Counted from the first letter of the stretch, positions 6,602 to 13,979 are shown. The stretch is 16,892 nucleotides of DNA from Alphaproteobacteria bacterium (GCA_026400305.1 JAPLPI010000037.1:1-16892), one strand, 5' to 3'. A program made the numbers and translations. The notes: generated by a model from the sequence alone, not told the origin.

Positions 6602-7666
6602 ATGTTCACACGCCGTCATTTCATCGTCACCAGCAGCGCCTTGGCCGCAACACCGGCAATGGCGGCACTGGATCCCAAAGATGCCGACATTAAGTTCGGC
6701 ACCACCGGCTCGATCTTCGGCGTTTGGAACAAGAATGGCGACATGATCAAATCCGAGAACATGCGCATGATGCTGATGGACATCAAGCATTACGGGCTGG
6801 AAGGCTTCGAGCCCTACTCCGACCAGGCCGCGCCCTGGTACAACAAGCCGCAGGAACTGAAGAAGCTGGCCAAGGAGATCGGCGTCGAGATCGCCAGCGT
6901 CGGCGATCTACCGATCAAGCCTGGCACACCGCCGGCGCCCAAGCCCGCGCCCGGCGCGGCTCCCAACTATGCCTGGCTGGGCGGCGAGGGAAAAAAGAAA
7001 CTGATCGCCGACATGGAAGCCTGCGCTCGCGATTTCCTACAGCCTTTGGGTGTCGATCACTGGAAGAACAATATGGGTCCGCGCCCGCCGGGCGGCCCCA
7101 GCAAGGACCAGCTCAAGGACCTAGCGGATACGGCCAACGAGATCGGGATGCGCACCAAGAAGCATGGCGTGCGCCTGTCGCTGCATCCGCACATGTGGGG
7201 GCCGATGGAGCGCGAAGGCGACTTCCGCTTTGTGATGGAACACACCGATCCCAATTACGTCTATCTGATCATGGACACCGGTCATAACGTGCTTGGCGGC
7301 ATGGACACGGTGAAGATCAGTGACGAGTTCTTCACGCGCATCACCGAATTCCACCTGAAGGACACCTTCCCGCAATACCGCGGCAACAAGGGTGGAACGA
7401 CGCCGGCCGATCACAAGAAGAAGAGCGTATATGCCTCGGTCGGCCAGGGCGGCGGCGTGGATTTCCCGGGCATCTTCGCCGTCATGCGCAAGAAGCATTT
7501 CAAGGGCTGGGCGGTGTTCGATATCGACGCGCCGCGCCTGGGCGACGGCACCGGCAGCGTGGACGACAATATCGCGGCCAGCATCAACTATATGCGCACC
7601 AAGCTGGGCGTGAACCTGCCGCCGGCCACCGGCAAGGGCGGCCTGTTCACCGAGGCCAGCGGTTAA
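6602..7666 (+). CDS. Tat-secreted xylose-isomerase-like TIM-barrel protein
   Basis: A 354-aa protein of the sugar phosphate isomerase/epimerase (xylose-isomerase-like) superfamily. The signal MFTRRHFIVTSSALAATPAM has a twin-arginine pattern (TRRHFI), suggesting that it is exported folded with its metal. Barrel strands carry the expected metal-site motifs: LHPHMW with His195 and His197, then Glu202, MDTGHN with Asp225 and His228, and EFHLKD with Glu249 and His251. Where many family members end the site with a Glu, here I see FDIDAP (Asp307, Asp309). A Pro-rich insert at about 103-117 (PGTPPAPKPAPGAAP) is unusual. GGGGGA precedes the ATG. Exported members of this fold often act on oxidised sugars, which would fit the neighbouring PQQ dehydrogenase, but substrate and reaction are not shown. 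Confidence 0.88.
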   Translation: MFTRRHFIVTSSALAATPAMAALDPKDADIKFGTTGSIFGVWNKNGDMIKSENMRMMLMDIKHYGLEGFEPYSDQAAPWYNKPQELKKLAKEIGVEIASVGDLPIKPGTPPAPKPAPGAAPNYAWLGGEGKKKLIADMEACARDFLQPLGVDHWKNNMGPRPPGGPSKDQLKDLADTANEIGMRTKKHGVRLSLHPHMWGPMEREGDFRFVMEHTDPNYVYLIMDTGHNVLGGMDTVKISDEFFTRITEFHLKDTFPQYRGNKGGTTPADHKKKSVYASVGQGGGVDFPGIFAVMRKKHFKGWAVFDIDAPRLGDGTGSVDDNIAASINYMRTKLGVNLPPATGKGGLFTEASG

Positions 7667-8221
7667 GGGGCGCGCAAAAACAGCCCGATCGTCAGGGCGA
7701 TGCCGATCAGCACGGCAGCGGCGCGAAGAACATTTTGATTGACCCGGCTGGCCAAAGCCGATGCCGCCACCGAAATAGCCGCCATAAACGGCAATGCAGA
7801 ACTGCGCCAGGCCGGCGCCAACGGCGCCCAGCATCGGCGGACGATCCGCCTTGCGCGGCACGAAGCTGCCATAGGCGAACAGGCTGGTGGCGAACAGTAC
7901 GAGCCAGGGCACCAGCGCCTTGAAGATGCTGGACGGCGTTTCCAGCACCAGGATGGCGCCCAGGATGCCCCCCGCCAGCGAGATGCCCACCAGCGCCTTG
8001 AACGGCAGGCCCCCTGCGCCGGAGACATGGCCGCGCCCGCCCCAGCAGGAGGTGATCTGGCCGGGAAACAGCGCCACGGTGGAGGTGATGTTGGCCGACA
8101 GCGCAGTCATGCCGGTGAACATCAGCGCCGGCAGCATCAGGAAGGTGCCCCCGCCCGCGAGCGCGTTCTGGATGCCCGCCCATACCGAGACGGCAAAGAG
8201 GATGATGAGAGCCGTTGTCAT
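7663..8221 (-). pseudogene. TauE/SafE-family permease with internal deletion
   Basis: The N-terminal ~155 residues are a normal TauE/SafE anion exporter. They show AGIQNALAGGGTFLMLPAL, then a membrane-rich stretch ending in YGGYFGGGIGFG. That frame then runs into low-quality sequence with no membrane character. The expected C-terminal end (VNQNVLRAAAVLIGIALT, then FLRAP and TAA at 7663) is found in another frame. The switch is near 7747-7765. About 70 residues normally between these blocks are absent, so this is an internal deletion that breaks frame, not a single-base slip. ATG 8221 is used; 8233 is an alternative. The stop shares the TTAA at 7663-7666 with the convergent TIM-barrel gene. 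It lies downstream of the DipZ gene in the same direction. Intact members export sulfite or organosulfonates. Confidence 0.85.
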
Positions 8222-8242
8222 GGCTTTCGCCATGCCATGGCT

Positions 8243-9881
8243 TCAGCCGAAGGTAAAGGCGAAGGCCTGCAACCCAGGGTCCAGGAATTGGATGGTGAAG
8301 GTATGGTCGCCGGACGCCTTCCCGCGCACCAACTGATAGAGCCGCTGGCTAGTGATCGTGCCATTGCCGCCGGCATCGGTGTCCATGCCATGGGCATCCC
8401 CCGGGGGCTGGCCGTCCAGGGTGACCTTGAAGCGCACGGACTTGTTGTCGGCACCCAGCCCCAGCACCAGGTGCAGGTCGCGGGCATGGAAGCGGAAGGT
8501 GATCTTGCCGCCAGCCGCCGCCAAGGATGAGCTTTCCTCGCCGATGATCCAGCGTCCGCTCAGGGCCCACTGGTCGGGCTGCAAGGGATAAGGCGTGTCA
8601 TACATCGCCGCCTTGTCGGGATGCGGCGCTCCGGAGGCGAAATTGGCGCCCCTGCCATAACCGACATAGGTTTCCGGCGAGATGGCGCTGTCCAGCGGCG
8701 CGGCCGCGGCCTGCACGCCCTGGGCCCTGGGATCGACGATGCCGCCGGGGATGTCGCTGCGTCCTGCTTCGCGCAGCAGCTGCTGGATGACGCGCTCGGA
8801 CTGGTCATAATCGCCTTCGCCGAAATGGTGATGGCGGATGCGGCCCTGGACATCGATGAAATAATGCGCCGGCCAATATTGATTTTTGAAGGCCTGCCAG
8901 ATCGCCAGATTGTTATCCAGCGCCACCGGATAGGTAACACTCAGATCCTTCACAGCCTGCTTGACGTTGGCGGGCACTTTCTCGAAGGCAAATTCCGGCG
9001 CATGCACGCCGATCACCACCAGCCCGGCGTCCTTGTACTTCGCGGCCCAGGCGTTGGTGTAGGGCAGCGCGCGCAGGCAGTTGATGCAGGAATAGGTCCA
9101 GAAATCCACCAGCACCACCTTGCCGCGCAGCTGGGCGCGGGTCAGCGGCGGCGAGTTCAGCCATTCCACCGCGCCGTTCAGCTCCGGCATGGTGCCCTCC
9201 GTAGGAAGATTGCTGCCGGCGACGGTGGTATTTTCCGTCTTGCGGCCCAGGCCGACTTTTTCTAGCAGCGATTGCTCCACCCCGGTGGTGCGGGTCAGCG
9301 ACAATCGGGTGAGAAGGCCGGTATCGAGACCCAGCACGATGGCGGCGACACCCGCCAGCACCAGCACGCCCAGCACGCGGCGGATCCATTCGCCCGCACC
9401 AAAGGATTGCTTCATGGCTTCGAACAGCTTGCCGCCGATCAGCAAGGCGGCGGCCAACGAGGTGGCCGCACCGGAAGCATAGAAGAGCAGCAGGAGCGTG
9501 GTGGATGCGCTGGCGCCCTTGATGGCGGCGCCGGTCAGCTTCATTGGCCTGGTTGGAAAGACGCGAGCCCAGCGCCACCAGCGGCCGTGTCAGCCTGTCG
9601 GCCAGGGACGGCAGTAAAAGCGTGAGACCAAACAGGGTCAACAGCACAATGGCGGCGATGCGGCCCCATTGATTGGCATGCACCGCCCAGCCCCCCCCCA
9701 GGGTTGCCAGGGTGGCGATGACGGAAAAGGTCACGGCCATGCCCAGCAGCAGCGGCAGTCCGGAGCGCACAAAGGGCTGATCTGAGCGCGCGAACACGAA
9801 CGGCAGCACCGGCAGGATGCAGGGGCTGAGAATGGTCAGCACGCCGCCCAGATAGGACAACAGGAACAGGAACAGGATCAT
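8243..9881 (-). pseudogene. DipZ-like CcdA/thioredoxin fusion, frame broken in the membrane domain
   Basis: The intact family joins a CcdA membrane domain, which carries electrons inward to outward, to a periplasmic thioredoxin domain and a C-terminal beta-sandwich. From ATG 9881 (GGGAG upstream) the first part reads normally through LSPCILPVLPFVFARSDQPF to GSRLSNQAN. The second part continues in another frame from LTGAAIKGASASTTLLLL. It has the thioredoxin motif WTYSCINCLR (Cys-x-x-Cys, about 9072-9095) and a C-terminal domain ending QFLDPGLQAFAFTFG. The joint lies at about 9538-9555. The family's second CcdA segment, with its WAPCAGP-like Cys, should lie there and is missing in all frames. 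So about 25-30 codons are gone and the frame is shifted. A thioredoxin-only product from ATG 9544 is conceivable. Confidence 0.87.
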
Positions 9882-9954
9882 GACGTTCAACTCCCGCACG
9901 GCTTCTAGCACGTCTGCAGGGAGTTCGCTGGCAAGGCGCCGCGGTTACAGCCGC

Positions 9955-10269
9955 TCAGGCATTGGCGTGGAGATCGTCGGCCAGGGTCGCCACGGCGGGA
10001 TCATCGGCGGGGACGGGGACCACCTTGTCGGGCACCTTGCCGTCCTTACCACTACGCGGGATTTTCGCCGAACGCTCCATGTGGGACTGGCTGCGGCGGA
10101 AACCGCGGGCGCGGTGGCGGCTCAGCATATCCTCCATGAAAGCGACATAGCGGATAATGAATTTCGCCAACGCATGCAGCTTTCTCGTTTCTACCAGCGC
10201 GCAGCCATTGCCATAGCTCTGGACCTTGCACTGGCCGCGCTCGCATTCGATGCCGCAGCCGCCGGACAT
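9955..10269 (-). CDS. Small cysteine-rich basic protein, unknown
   Basis: A 104-aa protein that I do not recognise. All four cysteines are in the first 23 residues, in CGIECERGQC plus a fourth Cys in GNGC, spaced like a metal or Fe-S binding knuckle. A helix follows (LHALAKFIIRYVAFMEDML), then a very basic stretch (SRHRARGFRRSQSHMERSAK) and an acidic/Pro-rich tail. There is no signal peptide or membrane helix. Codon third positions are mostly G or C, as in neighbouring genes, which supports coding. AAAGGAG lies 13 bases before the ATG, a little far, and no better start is in frame. It lies 73 bases upstream of the DipZ-like gene on the same strand, suggesting a shared transcript and a thiol- or metal-related role. 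Confidence 0.6.
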   Translation of the reverse strand: MSGGCGIECERGQCKVQSYGNGCALVETRKLHALAKFIIRYVAFMEDMLSRHRARGFRRSQSHMERSAKIPRSGKDGKVPDKVVPVPADDPAVATLADDLHANA

Positions 10270-10293
10270 GCGCTGGTCATGGCTCCTTTCCAG

Positions 10294-10461
10294 TCAACAG
10301 TCGGCCAGATCCGGATCGCGGCGCAGCGCCGCTTCCACATCTTCAACCGTCAGGGCCTGGGGCTGGTCCTGATAGCCGGTGGCGAGCAGACGGCGGGCGG
10401 TGGATTCGTCGCCCTGTTCATAGAGCTCTGGAACGGCGCTGATGGTTTCAGCAAGGGTCAT
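10294..10461 (-). CDS. 55-aa hypothetical protein upstream of the Cys-rich gene
   Basis: A short ORF starting MTLAETISAVPELYEQGDES and ending RRDPDLADC. It is acidic and helical, with no signal peptide or membrane segment and a single Cys as the last residue. Codon use is GC-rich at third positions like that of real genes here. Its stop is followed after 7 bases by GGAG, the likely ribosome site of the next leftward gene, so the two look like the first two genes of one transcript. No clear ribosome site precedes its own ATG, which lowers confidence. Function unknown. Confidence 0.5.
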   Translation of the reverse strand: MTLAETISAVPELYEQGDESTARRLLATGYQDQPQALTVEDVEAALRRDPDLADC

Positions 10462-10642
10462 GGGACACCGGATGTTTTGCGGGACTGATTATCCAATGCG
10501 GTTGCTGCCCTGCGGTTTCACCTGCCTTTGAAATGCCTCTAAAATATCCGGCAAATGCCGCTTAATCCGGGGGCCGCCATGCCGCATTTGCAGACCGGAG
10601 CGAACGCGGAACCTGATATAGTCGCCTCGACTCGGGGATTTC

Positions 10643-11539
10643 ATGTCACCGCAACTTTCCTGGCGCGACGCATTGCTGGCGATGGCGATCGTGTTCGTCT
10701 GGGGCACCAATTTCGTGGTGATCCGGCTAGGGCTGAACGCCTTGCCGCCCTTGTTCTTCGCAACCCTGCGATTCCTCTTTGTCTTCGTGCCCATGGCTCT
10801 CTTCCTGAAGAAGCCCAACGTGCCGTGGTCGAACCTCGCCATTTATGGCGTGGCCATCGGCCTGTTCCAGTTCGGCATCCTGTTCATCGCCATGCATGGC
10901 CGCATCTCGCCGGGATTGGCCTCGCTGGTGGTGCAGATGCATGTCTTCTTCACCATCGGGCTTTCCATGCTGCGCACCGGCGAGCGGATCAGGCCGCACC
11001 AGATGGCGGCCTTCGCCCTGGCGCTGGCGGGCATGGGCGTGATCGCCAGTCATAACGGCGACGGCGCGACCCTGGCCGGGGTGGCGCTGGTATTGGTGGC
11101 GGCGATGGGCTGGGCCTTCGGCAACCAGGCCAGCCGCGAGGCAGGCAAGGTCAACATGCTGGCCTATGTGGTATGGGCGGCGCTGTTCGCGGTGCCGCCG
11201 CTGCTGACCTTGTCCTTGTTGCTGGAAGGACCTGCCGCGATCCTGAGTGGCATCGGCCAGGCCACCCCGGTCACCTGGGCCGCGGTCATCTGGCAATCGG
11301 TTGGCAACACCATGTTTGGCTATGCCTGCTGGGCCTGGCTGTTGTCGCGCTATCCCGCCGCCACGGTGGCGCCCATGTCGCTGCTGGTGCCAGTGTTCGG
11401 CTTCGGCGCCAGCGCCGTCATCCTGCACGAACCCCTGCCGCTGTGGAAAATCGGCGCCACCTTGCTGATCATGGCCGGGCTGGCGGTGAACCTGTTGTGG
11501 CGGCCGCGCAAGAGCGCCATCTGCGGCGGGGCGGCATGA
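10643..11539 (+). CDS. EamA-family (DMT) permease, first of a tandem pair
   Basis: A 298-aa inner-membrane transporter with about ten helices in two EamA repeats. The first repeat has FVWGTNFVVIRLGL, ALPPLFFATLRF and LFLKKPNVPW. The second has AMGWAFGNQASRE, TMFGYACWAWLLSRYPA and SLLVPVFGFGASAVIL, ending in a complete last helix (IGATLLIMAGLAVNLLW). Length and motifs fit EamA/YdeD-like exporters, which move amino acids such as cysteine and O-acetylserine, but the substrate here is not determined. GGGGA precedes the ATG. The stop overlaps the next start (ATGA), so the pair is co-translated. It is divergent from the Cys-rich/DipZ group. Confidence 0.93.
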   Translation: MSPQLSWRDALLAMAIVFVWGTNFVVIRLGLNALPPLFFATLRFLFVFVPMALFLKKPNVPWSNLAIYGVAIGLFQFGILFIAMHGRISPGLASLVVQMHVFFTIGLSMLRTGERIRPHQMAAFALALAGMGVIASHNGDGATLAGVALVLVAAMGWAFGNQASREAGKVNMLAYVVWAALFAVPPLLTLSLLLEGPAAILSGIGQATPVTWAAVIWQSVGNTMFGYACWAWLLSRYPAATVAPMSLLVPVFGFGASAVILHEPLPLWKIGATLLIMAGLAVNLLWRPRKSAICGGAA

Positions 11540-12477
11540 CATCTCACAAAACCGCGGCGCACCTGTCCACGCGTGACCTGGCGCTAGGCGTGCTGGTCAT
11601 GTTCATCTGGGGCAGCAACTTCGTGGTGGTGCGCTGGGGCCTGGGTATGTTGCCGCCGCTGCTGATGGCGGCTATCCGTTTCGGCCTGACCCTGTTTCCG
11701 GCCATCCTGTTCTTCAAGAAGCCCAACGTCTCCTGGGGCAGCCTGGCGCTTTATGGCTTCAGCGTGGGCGCGGGCCAGTTCGGGCTTCTCTATATCGCCA
11801 TGAACGGCTTTATCTCGCCCGGCGTCGCGTCGGTGGTGATGCAGACGCAGGTCTTCTTCACCATCGCGGTGGCGGCCCAGCGTACCGGCGAGAGGCCGTG
11901 CCTGAACCACCTGCTGGGGCTGGTCCCGGCCATCGCCGGCATCGCCGTGATCCTGGCGCACAATGGCCATGACATTACCCCCACGGGGCTGGCGCTGACC
12001 CTGGGGGGCGCCATGTGCTGGGCGATCAGCAACCAGACCACCCGCGAAGCATCGCGCGCTGCCGCCGCCAGAGGCACGCCGATGAACCCGGTGGCCTATG
12101 TGGTGTGGGCCAGCCTGTTCGCCATGCCCGGCCTCCTGGCCGCATCGGTGCTACTGGAAGGTCCGCCCCGCATCCTGCACGACGTGGCCAACGCCAGAGG
12201 GATCATCTGGCCGACCCTGGTGTGGCAGAGCGCGGCCAATACCCTGTTCGGCTACACCATGTGGGCCTGGCTCTTGTCACGCTATCCCGCCGGCACGGTA
12301 GCGCCGCTGTCCCTGCTGGTGCCGGTATTCGGTATGGGCGCTTCTGCGCTGGTGTTCTCGGCGAAGCGAGTTAGCTATCCGACCGCACAGGCCCACCTCC
12401 CCCTTCTTGCGAAGCAAGGCAAGGGGGAGGTGGTTTCAGCGTGCGCAGGCGACCGAAGGGAGCCAAGCGGAAGCTGA
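11536..12477 (+). pseudogene. Second EamA-family permease, 3' end lost
   Basis: A paralogue of the preceding permease, aligned throughout: FIWGSNFVVVRWGL, MLPPLLMAAIRF, FFKKPNVSWGSLALYG, MCWAISNQTTREA and TLFGYTMWAWLLSRYPA. Homology stops after LVPVFGMGASALVF. The remaining 39 residues (SAKRVSYPTAQAHL onward) are translated from a palindromic repeat and include no helix. The tenth membrane helix is therefore missing. The frame remains open to TGA at 12475-12477, giving 313 aa, so a product may be made but is probably unstable or altered. The lost 3' end is not found on the far side of the repeat, so this looks like replacement or deletion, not simple insertion. The ATG overlaps the upstream stop. 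Confidence 0.75.
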
Positions 12478-12493
12478 AACCGGAGGGAGTTGA
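12358..12493. repeat. Palindromic intergenic repeat element
   Basis: Two nested inverted repeats are visible. The first has arms CCACCTCCCCCTT (12393-12405) and AAGGGGGAGGTGG (12421-12433), with an inner TTGC/GCAA pair. The second has GTTTCAGC (12433-12440) and GCTGAAAC (12473-12480), followed by CGGAGGGAGTT. The composition and the flanking GCGAAGCGAG are like dispersed intergenic repeats that I recall from several alphaproteobacteria. Only one copy is in this window. It forms the abnormal 3' end of the second EamA gene. Confidence 0.65.
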
Positions 12494-12494
12494 A

Positions 12495-12992
12495 TTATTT
12501 GTGCGTTTTCAAGGCGATGAAACGGATACGCTTGCCCGCCGGGACCAGCATCTGGTGCGGCGTGCCGGCCGGCACAAAGAAGTAGTCGCCGGCCCGCATG
12601 GTCGCGGTGGCACCGCGCTTGATGGAGGTGCCGCGCTTTTCGCCCGGGGCGGTATCCCTGGCGTCCACCTGGGTGCCGCCAGTGACGAAATTGGCCTCGC
12701 CTTCCTGGACGAAGATATTGTCGTTCCAGTCGGCATGGACTTCGGCCTGGCCGTCCTTGTCACGGATGGTGTTGATGATCTGGTAGCCGTCATGCTTGGA
12801 CAGCAGGATCTGGGAATAGAAGGCCCCCGGGGTCATGCCCTTTTTCATGGTCGCTTCCAGCTCCTGGCCAGTGACGTGGCGCACGGTCTTTTCCGGCGAC
12901 AGATTTTCGACGGCGGTGAACGGGGTCTTGGCGGCGGTCTGGGCCAAAGCGGGGATGGCGGCCAGAACGGCCATAGCGATCAGAATACGCAT
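12495..12992 (-). CDS. Secreted cupin-domain protein, second of a tandem pair
   Basis: A 165-aa periplasmic single-domain cupin. Residues 1-18 are a signal peptide (MRILIAMAVLAAIPALAQ). Cupin motif 1 is VHADWNDNIFVQEGEANF: His86 is present, but the second ligand position is Asp88 instead of His. Motif 2 is GDYFFVPAGTPHQM with His146. The ribosome site AAAGGAG is strong. The downstream neighbour on this strand is the repeat that ends the EamA gene. It lies 20 bases after the other cupin gene and has exactly the same length, with ligands at the same residue numbers, so the two arose by duplication. Metal-binding enzyme, isomerase or binding protein are all possible. Confidence 0.85.
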   Translation of the reverse strand: MRILIAMAVLAAIPALAQTAAKTPFTAVENLSPEKTVRHVTGQELEATMKKGMTPGAFYSQILLSKHDGYQIINTIRDKDGQAEVHADWNDNIFVQEGEANFVTGGTQVDARDTAPGEKRGTSIKRGATATMRAGDYFFVPAGTPHQMLVPAGKRIRFIALKTHK

Positions 12993-13012
12993 GCGAGAAC
13001 TCCTTTGGGGCT

Positions 13013-13510
13013 TCAGACCCGTTGCTTGAAGATCAGGTAGGTAAAGGTGTGGCCCGGCGTGGCCGTGAAGATGTGCGGCATGCCGGGCGGGATCACCAGC
13101 CGGTCGCCAGGCTTCAGGATCTGGAATTTGCCGCCCACCAGCTTGCCGCCGCGGATTTCGCCCAGGCCGGAATCGGTGCCGCCTTCCTGGGTGCCGCCAT
13201 AGGTGATGGAGCCTTCGCCCTCCAGCACATGGATATAATCGTACCAGTGGTTATGGGCCTCGGCGTTGGTGTTGATGACCCGTGTGACATATTCGATGAA
13301 GTAGTTTTCGTGATCGATCACGATCTTGGACTGGGGCTTGCCGTCGGTGCGGTGGGTCATCGCCGCCACATCGGCCGCCGGCTGGTAGACAAATGCGTCA
13401 AAGCTGGTGGTGTGCGGCGCACCAGGCGCGGGCGCGCCCTGAGGCTGGGCCGAAGAAGCCAGAGGTAAAGCCGCCAGCGCAGCCACGATCAGAAGGCGAT
13501 GAAAGGTCAT
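13013..13510 (-). CDS. Secreted cupin-domain protein, first of a tandem pair
   Basis: A 165-aa exported cupin. The signal peptide covers about residues 1-21 (ALAALPLASSAQ), followed by a Pro/Ala/Gly linker. Motif 1 is AHNHWYDYIHVLEGEGSI with His86, His88 and Asp91. Motif 2 is GDRLVIPPGMPHIF with His146. The metal site therefore looks complete, unlike that of its downstream partner. A GGGGGGA ribosome site precedes the ATG at 13510. The cupin pair is probably one transcript read leftward. A terminator for the gene upstream separates it from the lysine-rich protein. Function is unknown. Export suggests work beside the other secreted enzymes of this window. Confidence 0.87.
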   Translation of the reverse strand: MTFHRLLIVAALAALPLASSAQPQGAPAPGAPHTTSFDAFVYQPAADVAAMTHRTDGKPQSKIVIDHENYFIEYVTRVINTNAEAHNHWYDYIHVLEGEGSITYGGTQEGGTDSGLGEIRGGKLVGGKFQILKPGDRLVIPPGMPHIFTATPGHTFTYLIFKQRV

Positions 13511-13571
13511 GAGCGTCCCCCCTTGTTATATTTTGGAGAACTCTAGCCGGGCCCTGAACAAAAGGAAGGGC

Positions 13572-13610
13572 CCAAAAGAAAGAGGCGCCGCCCAGGGGGG
13601 CAGCGCCTCT
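13572..13610 (-). terminator. Rho-independent terminator of the lysine-rich protein gene
   Basis: Read on the minus strand, AGAGGCGC pairs with GCGCCTCT (13610-13603 with 13588-13581) and then TTTCTTTT follows. It lies 20 bases past the stop codon of the gene starting at 13839. Confidence 0.8.
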
Positions 13611-13629
13611 GACCGGATACAAGTCAAAA

Positions 13630-13839
13630 CTACTTATTTTTGGTCTTCTTCTTGGCCTTCTTGACAAACTTCTTGGCAGCCTTCTTGGCCTTTTTCACAA
13701 CCTTCTTGGCGGCCTTCACGACCTTGGCCTTCTTGGCCTTCTTCTTCTTGACCGGTGCACGGGCCCCACTGAACAGACCCGCAACTGCGGCTTCCAGTTC
13801 GGCGGCGCGCTTGGCCAGCTTGCTCTTCTTCTTTGCCAA
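13630..13839 (-). CDS. Lysine/alanine-rich histone H1-like protein
   Basis: A 69-aa very basic protein. An N-terminal helix (KLAKRAAELEAAVAGLF, residues 7-23) is followed by a tail of about 40 residues made almost only of Lys, Ala and Val (KKAKKAAKKFVKKAKKK). It resembles the C-terminal tails of bacterial H1-like proteins and presumably binds DNA or RNA without sequence preference. The start must be TTG at 13839: a stop codon lies two codons upstream and no ATG is in frame. GAGGAG at 13852-13847 is spaced 7 bases from that TTG, which supports it. It has its own terminator downstream and lies just after rpsA with the rpsA terminator between. Confidence 0.82.
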   Translation of the reverse strand: MAKKKSKLAKRAAELEAAVAGLFSGARAPVKKKKAKKAKVVKAAKKVVKKAKKAAKKFVKKAKKKTKNK

Positions 13840-13846
13840 AACTCAA

Positions 13847-13852
13847 CTCCTC
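13847..13852 (-). promoter_or_regulatory. Ribosome site that fixes the TTG start
   Basis: GAGGAG on the minus strand, 7 bases before TTG at 13839. It is the main evidence for translation of the lysine-rich protein from a non-ATG codon. Confidence 0.7.
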
Positions 13853-13942
13853 ATCAGTGATGTGGATGAATTGCTAGAGTGATTCTGAAAAACCCCCAAC
13901 ATTTGTCTGTATGCTTCAGCGCCCATTGAATTCACGGCGGCC

Positions 13943-13979
13943 AAAAAAAAAGGGCGCGGATTGCTCCGCGCCCTTTTTT
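13943..13979. terminator. Bidirectional terminator after rpsA
   Basis: GGGCGCGGA (13952-13960) pairs with TCCGCGCCC (13965-13973) across TTGC. Nine A flank the left side and six T the right side, so it can end transcription both ways. The nine-A side serves rpsA, whose stop is at 13999. Confidence 0.93.

Noticed and set aside
5395..6609. Long antisense frame (about 400 codons) opposite the PQQ dehydrogenase
   Set aside because: No motif, His/Arg/Ala-rich shadow composition, and the plus-strand gene is clear.
9880..10488. 202-codon plus-strand frame opposite the Cys-rich gene
   Set aside because: No ribosome site, no recognisable domain, and it overlaps the start of the DipZ-like gene; the minus-strand frames have better codon use.
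10551..10591. Inverted copies GCAAATGC and GCATTTGC upstream of the EamA gene
   Set aside because: Only 8 bp with a 25-base gap; not distinguishable from chance, though it lies in a divergent promoter region.
12393..12433. Long GC-rich hairpin as a terminator for the EamA operon
   Set aside because: No T-run follows on either strand; better explained as part of a repeat element.
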